Source: a virus
IMG/VR virus record: IMGVR_UViG_3300007542_000193
Span: 1-23,358 of that record
Direction: 5' to 3' (one strand)
DNA length: 23,358 nucleotides
The position numbers were made by a program, and so were the translations under genes. Positions 16,914 to 22,768 of this stretch are shown here, piece by piece. The notes beneath the pieces are model-generated. The model saw only the letters and a list, made by a program, of their open reading frames with translations. It did not search any database and was not told the DNA's origin. Every line of letters begins with the position of its first letter. Position 1 is the stretch's first letter.

Positions 16914-17444
16914 ATGGGATTTGATACTAATAAATGGCTTAAAAACCAACTTTTAAAAGAAGCAGGACTTCTTAATGAAGTATCTGAACTTAGTTTAGCT
17001 ATAGGAGATGTCATTCCTGAAGATACTTCATATTCTGATTTTGCTAAAGCTGTAGCTTTTATTTTAAAAGAAGATTACGGCTCTCAAAATTTTGGTCCTT
17101 TTATGAAAGTACTCCATGCTGAATTAGGCATAGAAGAATCTGTAAATGAAGTTAAAGACGATTACTACCCAGACTCACCTGAAGCTCTTTCAGCTGCTAC
17201 AGTTAAAGCAAGAGAAATCTTAGACAAACATAAAGAAAGTATTAAAACTATTGCTAACAAATACGAGGGTCAAGCTAACAAATCAATGGAAATGCAAAAA
17301 GAGCTTAATGCTTTAGTTGACGCTGATTTAGAAGGTTTACCATTTAAACAATATGTTTCTGATAAAGTTAAAGGTACTTTAGGTAAAGCATTGTTCCGTT
17401 ATTATGCTTCAAAAAATCCCGAATTAGCTAAAATGATGAAATAA
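16914..17444 (+). CDS. Helical phage protein with prohead-targeting-like N-terminus, 176 aa
   Basis: I do not recognise a named family. The protein is alpha-helical and charged with no Cys and no membrane segment. The first 25 residues (WLKNQLLKEAGLLNEVSE) form a short amphipathic helix with LxE sites at E16 and E22, like neighbouring genes. A middle section (SYSDFAKAVAFILKEDYGSQ, then FGPFMKVLHAELGI) looks like a compact helical domain. A C-terminal section (residues about 85-176) ends in KGTLGKALFRYYASKNPELA. Its stop shares a base with the next ATG (TAATG). It is first after an intergenic motif, so possibly the start of a transcript with the next two genes. A capsid-internal or assembly role is inferred from context. 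Confidence 0.85.
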   Translation: MGFDTNKWLKNQLLKEAGLLNEVSELSLAIGDVIPEDTSYSDFAKAVAFILKEDYGSQNFGPFMKVLHAELGIEESVNEVKDDYYPDSPEALSAATVKAREILDKHKESIKTIANKYEGQANKSMEMQKELNALVDADLEGLPFKQYVSDKVKGTLGKALFRYYASKNPELAKMMK

Positions 17445-18451
17445 TGGAAGACTTAAAAAAAATACAAGAATTCTTTTCTAAACCTTTAGACGAAAACAGA
17501 AAACTAACCTTTAACGACTTTGTTCGAATGGTTAGAGACGATATGATGGCTGGCTCTGCACCTGATGAAAGACCAAGTGAAGAACTAGTAGGAAAGCGTG
17601 CTAAAGCTTACTACAATGATTATTTACAAGGTGCAGATGTAGATAGTATGTTCGAAAATGTAAACGAAATTAGTAAAGAAGATGCTTGGAAAGAATTCCA
17701 AGAAAAAAGACACGTTACAGATAAAACTGCAGCTGCTGCTAAAAAAGACTTTGATAAAGGTTGGGAAGAGGGTAAATTTAGAGATGGTAAATACATGTCT
17801 ATGGAAGAAGCTGAAACAAACATATCAAATGACATTCCAGATATTATAGCTGTAGACGTTCCTTTATTTATTCGTTTACTCGAATTTGCTAGAGAAGACT
17901 CAGAAAACGATTTAGACTTACACGATGTAGCTGAACGTGCTATTGAAGCAGTTAAGATGAGAGGTGTGTTATCAATGGATGATTATGAAACATTAATCCC
18001 ACCTAAAGATGAATTAGATGAAGTTCGTTTAGTCCCTAAAGACCAAATTGAAGCTATTGCAGCTAAATTAGCAGCTCAAGTTTTTTCTAAAAAACAAAAT
18101 TTAAAACCTGCTATTGATATCTTAAAAAAAGCAGTTGAAGATTCTTATAGAGCTTTAGACCCAAATGTTGAAATTAAAGAAGAAGAAGGATACTCAAAAT
18201 ACTTAAAAGACGATCCTGAATTCCCAGGTGGTAAAACTAAAGGCCTTACCCCAGATACCCTAAATAAAATCTTAATGAAAATTGTTAAAGATATAGATGA
18301 AACTAAACAATTAGGTGAAGGTATAATCGAAGAAGATTTATGTCCAAAAGGTAAAGCATACATTAAAAAGAGAATGGCTGCGGGCGAAAAATCATCCGCC
18401 TACCTTTCAGGTCGTGCTGTTAAGGTATGTAAAGGTCAAATGAAAGGATGA
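17444..18451 (+). CDS. Charged helical phage protein with C-terminal CPKGKAYIKKR motif, 335 aa
   Basis: The start overlaps the previous stop by one base. The N-terminus, KKIQEFFSKPLDE (5-17), resembles T4 internal-protein capsid-targeting peptides (which contain QEFIAE) and has IxE and LxE sites at E9 and E17. Residues about 75-125 are a charged segment rich in Lys/Glu/Ala, 130-175 a helical domain, and 200-290 another. The C-terminus, CPKGKAYIKKRMAAGEKSSA followed by YLSGRAVKVCKG (C300-G331), is a strongly patterned small motif with two cysteines that I recall from many environmental phage proteins; it is basic and may bind metal or DNA. No enzyme motif was found. It overlaps the next gene by four bases; the next protein has a related basic, two-cysteine character. 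Confidence 0.85.
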   Translation: MEDLKKIQEFFSKPLDENRKLTFNDFVRMVRDDMMAGSAPDERPSEELVGKRAKAYYNDYLQGADVDSMFENVNEISKEDAWKEFQEKRHVTDKTAAAAKKDFDKGWEEGKFRDGKYMSMEEAETNISNDIPDIIAVDVPLFIRLLEFAREDSENDLDLHDVAERAIEAVKMRGVLSMDDYETLIPPKDELDEVRLVPKDQIEAIAAKLAAQVFSKKQNLKPAIDILKKAVEDSYRALDPNVEIKEEEGYSKYLKDDPEFPGGKTKGLTPDTLNKILMKIVKDIDETKQLGEGIIEEDLCPKGKAYIKKRMAAGEKSSAYLSGRAVKVCKGQMKG

Positions 18452-18738
18452 CACACGAACGTCTACAAGAAATAATTCAAGAATCTCTCCGCGATTGGTT
18501 CAAAAAAGAAGAGTGGGTGAGAATTGATACGGCTGGTAATATTACCGGCCCTTGTGGTACTATGAAAAAAGGCGATGCTACAACACGTTGTTTGCCTAAG
18601 AAAAAAGCTCAATCACTAACTAAAGCAGAAAGAGCTAAAACATCTCGCAAAAAAGCAGCTGCGTCTCGTAAAGGAAAACAATTTGTTTCCAATACTAACA
18701 AAGCTAAGTATAAAAAGGGTACGTATCACAAAAAATAA
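18448..18738 (+). CDS. Small basic phage protein, DUF5872-like, 96 aa
   Basis: The N-terminal helix HERLQEIIQESLRDWFKKE is followed by WVRIDTAGNITGPCGTMKKG (23-42) and ATTRCLPKKKAQSLTKAERA (44-63), with C36 and C48. This pattern corresponds, from memory, to the DUF5872 family found in phages and some bacteria. The rest is strongly basic (RKKAAASRKGKQF, AKYKKGTYHKK), so nucleic-acid binding is likely, perhaps to packaged DNA or in the prohead core. It overlaps the preceding stop by four bases, and that gene ends with another basic two-cysteine motif, so the pair may act together. AAAGG lies just before the ATG, too close for a normal Shine-Dalgarno. LxE/IxE sites occur at E8 and E12. Confidence 0.85.
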   Translation: MTHERLQEIIQESLRDWFKKEEWVRIDTAGNITGPCGTMKKGDATTRCLPKKKAQSLTKAERAKTSRKKAAASRKGKQFVSNTNKAKYKKGTYHKK

Positions 18739-18739
18739 C

Positions 18740-18748
18740 ATATTTATT
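18740..18748 (+). promoter_or_regulatory. Intergenic ATATTTATT motif, copy 4 (one mismatch)
   Basis: ATATTTATT lies just after the TAA stop at 18736-18738 and 22 bases before the next ATG. It differs from the consensus ATATTTATA in the last base only; a further ATATATT lies at 18751. Confidence 0.35.
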
Positions 18749-18762
18749 ACATATATTCAAAC

Positions 18763-18774
18763 TCATTGCAATGA
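18763..18774. promoter_or_regulatory. Perfect 12-bp palindrome embedding a start codon
   Basis: TCATTGCAATGA is a perfect palindrome that contains the ATG at 18771-18773. It resembles the arrangement at 12883-12896, where another palindrome ends in the start codon. Operator or start-masking hairpin is possible; function is inference. Confidence 0.35.
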
Positions 18775-19682
18775 AAAAATCTGAATTAAAAGAAATGATT
18801 AAAGCAGCTTTTATGGCTGAAGGGAACTATGACGAAGTAGAAGCCGCCCAAAAACGCGCTGGAGATACTACTAATAGTAAGTTCCATAAAGATTTAGACA
18901 AATATAAAACATCATCTAACTATGGCTCTACTAGAGTTGGAGAAGGAGAAGAAGATCTTGACGAAATGTTAGCTCGTCTTTCTGAGGAAGAAGTTGAAGA
19001 AGTAGTAGCTGAAGCTAAAGAAGAAGAACTCGAAGCCGACCTCGAAGCAGACATTGATACTCCTGAAGGTGACGAAGAAGTAGATGTTGAAGTTGACGCT
19101 AAAGAAAAACCAGCTAATGACTCAATCGTAATTGATAAAAAAATCGTTTCATTATCATCACTCCCAGGCGAAACAAGAAAAATCTTAGATACACTTGAAA
19201 CTTTAAGAGCACAAGCTGAAGAGTTTGGTGATCAAAAATTTATCACTCAAGTTGGTAACACAATCACTTTCTTTACTCGCGATTTCGTAGTTGCAGGTGA
19301 TGCACCAAATCCAGCAGGCATTGAAGAAGAAATTGGAGATGATTCAAACACAGTTGAAGATGAAGCTGGCTTAGGTCTTGAAGAAATTCAAAGATGGAAA
19401 AAACTAGCAGGTATAGCAGAAATAGAACTTCCAGCTAACATTAGAAATAAAGCTAATATAGAAGTAAAAGATGCTGCTACTATGGCAAAATCATTATTAG
19501 ATCTTTATCAACAAATTCAAGATAAAGAACAAGTTAATTTCTCACAAAACAATGATTTTAAAATTGCTTTAACTTATCTTAAAAAACTTGCTAAAAACGT
19601 TAAAGGTAAAGAAGCACCAACTCAAGACGATACTACTGATATGACTATGGATATGGATGTAGATGTAGCTACTACAAAATAA
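18771..19682 (+). CDS. Acidic helical protein, possible prohead core/scaffold-like, 303 aa
   Basis: The N-terminus LKEMIKAAFMAE (6-17), then G, is the clearest example in this window of an amphipathic helix followed by a possible prohead-protease site. Residues 59-112 are extremely acidic (SEEEVEEVVAEAKEEELEAD and similar). Residues about 115-175 form a mixed domain (IVSLSSLPGETRKILDTLET, then FFTRDFVV). Residues 204-216 hold an EEIQRWKKLAGI motif that I recall near termini of other phage head proteins. The C-terminal 80 residues are helical and end in an acidic, Met-rich tail. The strongly acidic composition and the N-terminal peptide resemble scaffold or internal core proteins of T4-like proheads; this is inference. 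It starts inside a palindrome and downstream of an ATATTTATT motif. Confidence 0.87.
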   Translation: MKKSELKEMIKAAFMAEGNYDEVEAAQKRAGDTTNSKFHKDLDKYKTSSNYGSTRVGEGEEDLDEMLARLSEEEVEEVVAEAKEEELEADLEADIDTPEGDEEVDVEVDAKEKPANDSIVIDKKIVSLSSLPGETRKILDTLETLRAQAEEFGDQKFITQVGNTITFFTRDFVVAGDAPNPAGIEEEIGDDSNTVEDEAGLGLEEIQRWKKLAGIAEIELPANIRNKANIEVKDAATMAKSLLDLYQQIQDKEQVNFSQNNDFKIALTYLKKLAKNVKGKEAPTQDDTTDMTMDMDVDVATTK

Positions 19683-19701
19683 TTAAATAAAATCTATAAA
19701 A

Positions 19702-19872
19702 ATGGAATCAAACGAAATCTATAAGCAAATGGCCGATTTATGGGTCGAGTTCTCAACTGAACATTCAAAAACATCAAAAGCAGCACATGGACGCGCTCGT
19801 AAAGCTTTAGGCACAATCAAAACGCTTATCAAAGAATACAGAGCTGCTTCGATTGCCGAAGATAAAAAATAA
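19702..19872 (+). CDS. Histone H1-like (Hc1-type) small DNA-binding protein, 56 aa
   Basis: A 56-residue gene starting at ATG 19702 and ending at TAA 19870-19872, exactly filling the space between its neighbours (19 bases after one stop, 1 base before the next ATG). The protein contains SKAAHGRARKALGTIKTLIK followed by EYR (26-48). This matches from memory the K.A.G.R.RK.L..I..L..E.R pattern of the Hc1 histone H1-like family, common in Bacteroidota and chlamydiae and also in some phages. It is basic in the middle, helical and without Cys. A likely role is DNA compaction, in the capsid or in the infected cell. Upstream is AATCTATAAAA without a Shine-Dalgarno. Family assignment is fairly confident; function in the phage is inferred. 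Confidence 0.8.
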   Translation: MESNEIYKQMADLWVEFSTEHSKTSKAAHGRARKALGTIKTLIKEYRAASIAEDKK

Positions 19873-19873
19873 T

Positions 19874-21121
19874 ATGCTCAACGAAAAAAAACTTTCAAAA
19901 GCTGAATTAGCAAAACGCGAAGAGCTTATCACAAAGATGAAGCCAAACAAGCGTAACTTAGTTAAAAAATATGGTGCTGACGCTGAGAAAGTAATGTATG
20001 GTCGCGCAACTAACATGGCAAAAAAATTAGCTGAACAAGACATGGAACAGAATAAATTAAGAGAAATGGTTAAAGCTGCTTTAATGCAACCAATGGCCGA
20101 GAAAAAAGAATTTCCTGATTTAACTGGTGACGGTAAAGTGACCAAAGCAGACATCCTTAAAGGTAGAGGTGTTATTGATGAGTTAGAACAAGCTGTTGTT
20201 TTAACAGACAAAGACCATGAAAACCTTATGAAAAACGGCTCAGTAGCTGTTAATGTAGGTGGTCAAACAATAATCGTAGCTCTTAAAGACTTTTCTATTG
20301 ATTTAGAAGATGCTGATTACGAAGACCCATACTTAGACGAAGACATCGATTTAGGTCATCAAGACAACGAACCACACATGATCAAAGCTGAGTTATACCG
20401 TATTGGAAAATACGCTATGGAGCTTTACCAAATGTTAGATGGCTTTGAAGGTGAAGCAGAAGTTGACTTCCCAGCTTGGTGGCAAGCTAAACTCACAACA
20501 GCCATGAACAACATGGTTTCAGCTAAACATTATCTTGATTTTGAAATCAAAGAACCAGAAATCGACGCCGCAGTAAACGCTATGACAGGTGAAGAACCTG
20601 AAATGGAACCAGAAATGGAACCACAAGTAATGACTGTTGACTTAGTAGGTGACGAAGACGAAATCGAAGAAGGTTTACCTAAAGGATATTGGTCTAAAAA
20701 AATCGAAGGTGGTGTAGACGAAGCTGTTACTTCTGATTTTGAAGAAAGAATTGATCAGATAGTAAATCATTATTTTAAAGGAGATCAAGAAGTAAAAAAA
20801 GCAGCTATAGAATATGCAAGCATTAAAGGTGCTAGAGTAATGGGCGGATTGTCTTCTACAGCTTCTCTCTTTAAAGACTTCTATAACCAATATAGTGATG
20901 AAGTAGCCAATCAAGCTATGGAAGTAATTGATATGGCTAACGATGATGTATACTTCGAAGAAAAAGAAACAGCTGAATTAGACGAATCATTCGCTAAGCT
21001 TGTTAGTAAATTAGAAAAGCAAGGTAAATCAGAAAAAGCAGCTAAAGCAATCGCTGGTGCAGTAGCAGCTTACAAAGCAAAAGGCGGCGGTAAAGGTCCA
21101 ACAGCTAAACAGAAAAAATAA
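19874..21121 (+). CDS. Multi-module phage protein with EF-hand-like loop, 415 aa
   Basis: ATG 19874 is chosen because it follows the Hc1-like stop by one base; a TTG at 19853 would overlap that gene. Residues 10-55 (REELITKMKPNKRNLVKKYG, then MYGRATNMAKKLAE) are a basic helical module seen in many environmental phage proteins. Residues 62-76 (LREMVKAALMQPMAE) repeat the helix seen at the N-terminus of the 303-residue protein. DLTGDGKVTKAD (82-93) has the spacing of an EF-hand/dockerin calcium loop. Residues about 165-225 (YRIGKYAMELYQMLDGFEGE, FPAWWQAKL, SAKHYLDFEI) are a conserved helical domain. There is an EMEPEMEP repeat near 242-249, a helical module at 286-362, and a basic C-terminus (KAIAGAVAAYKAKGGGK). 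Probably a head-internal or structural protein built from reused modules. Its last base starts the next gene (TAATG). Confidence 0.87.
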   Translation: MLNEKKLSKAELAKREELITKMKPNKRNLVKKYGADAEKVMYGRATNMAKKLAEQDMEQNKLREMVKAALMQPMAEKKEFPDLTGDGKVTKADILKGRGVIDELEQAVVLTDKDHENLMKNGSVAVNVGGQTIIVALKDFSIDLEDADYEDPYLDEDIDLGHQDNEPHMIKAELYRIGKYAMELYQMLDGFEGEAEVDFPAWWQAKLTTAMNNMVSAKHYLDFEIKEPEIDAAVNAMTGEEPEMEPEMEPQVMTVDLVGDEDEIEEGLPKGYWSKKIEGGVDEAVTSDFEERIDQIVNHYFKGDQEVKKAAIEYASIKGARVMGGLSSTASLFKDFYNQYSDEVANQAMEVIDMANDDVYFEEKETAELDESFAKLVSKLEKQGKSEKAAKAIAGAVAAYKAKGGGKGPTAKQKK

Positions 21122-21636
21122 TGACCAAAGCAGAACTAAGAGATAAGATCAAACTTTTAGTTAAAACGGTTTATGGTGAAAAAAAGCTCGTAGACATCAC
21201 CGCAGAAAAATACGACGAACTCACCAAATTCCCTGAACTAAAAGACGTAATTGTAGACCTACTCGGTCCACAATTCGATGTATTCTTAGCTTCAATTGAT
21301 TGGGTAGCTCCTAAACCAACTACATTCCGTATCAACCTTAAAAACGGCGAAAACTTTTATTTAGTCTATAACGAAAGAAGTTGGGTAGCTGAGGTTGAAG
21401 GAAAAAAATACTATCTTCTTAATTTAAACGAAGAAGAAAATGCTACTAATGCTATTTCTCGTATTTTAAGATACGGAGCTCCTAACATTATGGGCGAACA
21501 AGACGCTGCTGAATTTTCTACAGGCAGTGGAGGCGAATTCCCAGGTGGAGAAGGTGGTGGTAGTGCAGAAACTGCTGCTTCTGGAACTGAAACTACTGAT
21601 GTAACCGTAGACACTGAAACTGAAACAGAAGCCTAA
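21121..21636 (+). CDS. Conserved phage protein with Gly/Thr-rich tail, 171 aa
   Basis: It begins one base inside the preceding stop (TAATG) and ends the same way with the next gene. The N-terminal helix (KAELRDKIKLLVKTVYGE) matches the amphipathic leader seen in neighbours but lacks a good LxE site. Residues 45-105 (DLLGPQFDVFLASIDWVAPK, PTTFRINLKNGENFYLVY, KKYYLLNL) form a compact alpha/beta domain known to me from environmental phage genomes without a function. The last 45 residues are low-complexity Gly, Ser, Thr and Glu, likely a flexible acidic tail. No catalytic motif is evident. The tight coupling suggests it is made together with the 415- and 373-residue proteins, probably as part of the same head-related set. 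Confidence 0.87.
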   Translation: MTKAELRDKIKLLVKTVYGEKKLVDITAEKYDELTKFPELKDVIVDLLGPQFDVFLASIDWVAPKPTTFRINLKNGENFYLVYNERSWVAEVEGKKYYLLNLNEEENATNAISRILRYGAPNIMGEQDAAEFSTGSGGEFPGGEGGGSAETAASGTETTDVTVDTETETEA

Positions 21637-22757
21637 TGGACGTTTTTGATAAATTTTTCCGTAAGTTTGCTTACAAGTTCGATAAAGGATATCCTGACAT
21701 GAAAAATGAACAGGATATTCTTTTACTTGAATCATTATTAAGTAAACTAATAGGTGAAAATATTTCAATTATATCTGAAGCTGAAGATGCTGAAGAAGCA
21801 ATTGATATTATTAAAGCTAGATTAGAATTAAAAGATGAAGATTTCCTTAAACAATCTTCTTCTACTTATAAAATTCTAGTCCCTCGTTCAGAAAGATATG
21901 ATTATGTTACTAAATTAAATTCACTCGAAGGATTTGAATATGACCCTAACATGTCAGGATCTTCTATTGGAGGAGTAAGATATAAAACAGCTAAATTCTT
22001 ACTTAAACCTTCAGGTGCACAAGGTAGAGCATCAGCTGGAACTGAAAATGAAGACATTATAGCAAATGAACTAAATAATCTTTTAGCAGATGGTCCTAAA
22101 AATGTAGTATTTGTAGCTCCTAATAAAAATTATGTAACTAGAAGCGTTAAAGAAGTTACTACAGTTGGATATGATGTAGCAGGAGGTAAAAAAGCTGATA
22201 TTGTATTAAATGGAGATAAAGATTATCCTATCTCAATTAAAAAAGACAATGCTGCTTTCTGGGAAAGTTCAGATACTCGTTATAAAGATGTTGTAGCTAA
22301 ACTTTCAAAGAAAATTAAAAATGGAGATTTTGCTCCTGAATTAATATTTAAACCTTTTGTAGATAAATTAGGATACAAAAAGGAAGGTATTAATGTTATG
22401 TATAATGAAACTACTGATCAACCTGTAACTGGAGTTATTGTAACTGATCTTCCAGCAAAAGATGAACAATCTATTATATTTGGTTCTGATAATGCTGTAG
22501 TAGTTTATAGAACTTTTACACCAAATGATTTTAATTTAGAAGGTGATACTATTAGAATTGAAGTTTCTAAAATTATTGAAAATTTAGCAGATGTAGAAGA
22601 ATTTAATTTAGAACCTGTTCTTAATATTAGACATGACTCAACAAGAACTGCTACAGGTGGTTTAAGAGCAACTGTCCAACCCGAAGATAAATTATATAGG
22701 GATGGTGAATTAACAGGTAATAAAATTGAAATTCCGTACGATAAAATAATGTCTTAA
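21636..22757 (+). CDS. Probable PD-(D/E)XK nuclease-like phage protein, 373 aa
   Basis: The N-terminal helical part (KFFRKFAYKFDKGYPDMKNE, then QDILLLESLLSKLIGE) ends with IISE (45-48) before an acidic helix, a possible prohead-protease site. Residues about 75-125 are a small alpha/beta module. A helix with E137/E139 (GTENEDIIANELNNLL) is followed by a strand pair KKADIVLNGDKDYPISIKKD containing D188 and K202/K203. This spacing is that of the restriction-endonuclease fold (E...D...xIK), although Ser200 stands where an acidic residue is usual. The C-terminal half (residues about 230-373) is beta-rich and unassigned. It may therefore be a structure-derived or active nuclease carried in the virion; activity is uncertain. 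Start ATG overlaps the previous TAA; Met22 is an alternative start. Confidence 0.82.
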   Translation: MDVFDKFFRKFAYKFDKGYPDMKNEQDILLLESLLSKLIGENISIISEAEDAEEAIDIIKARLELKDEDFLKQSSSTYKILVPRSERYDYVTKLNSLEGFEYDPNMSGSSIGGVRYKTAKFLLKPSGAQGRASAGTENEDIIANELNNLLADGPKNVVFVAPNKNYVTRSVKEVTTVGYDVAGGKKADIVLNGDKDYPISIKKDNAAFWESSDTRYKDVVAKLSKKIKNGDFAPELIFKPFVDKLGYKKEGINVMYNETTDQPVTGVIVTDLPAKDEQSIIFGSDNAVVVYRTFTPNDFNLEGDTIRIEVSKIIENLADVEEFNLEPVLNIRHDSTRTATGGLRATVQPEDKLYRDGELTGNKIEIPYDKIMS

Positions 22758-22765
22758 TATTTATA
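22756..22765 (+). promoter_or_regulatory. Intergenic AATATTTATA motif, copy 5
   Basis: Identical 10-mer to those at 12871 and 16891, again overlapping the TAA stop (22755-22757). Only GAT separates it from the ATG at 22769, which is too close for a normal leader if this is a -10 element. Confidence 0.45.
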
Positions 22766-22768
22766 GAT

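Noticed and set aside
19853-19873. TTG at 19853 as start of the 415-residue protein
   Set aside because: It would overlap the Hc1-like gene by 20 bases, whereas ATG 19874 follows that gene's stop by one base.
19807-20211. Reverse-strand open frame opposite the Hc1-like and 415-residue genes
   Set aside because: Its predicted product is Ser/Phe/Cys-rich without any domain, and the two forward frames here have clear family patterns and perfect spacing; it is an antisense shadow.
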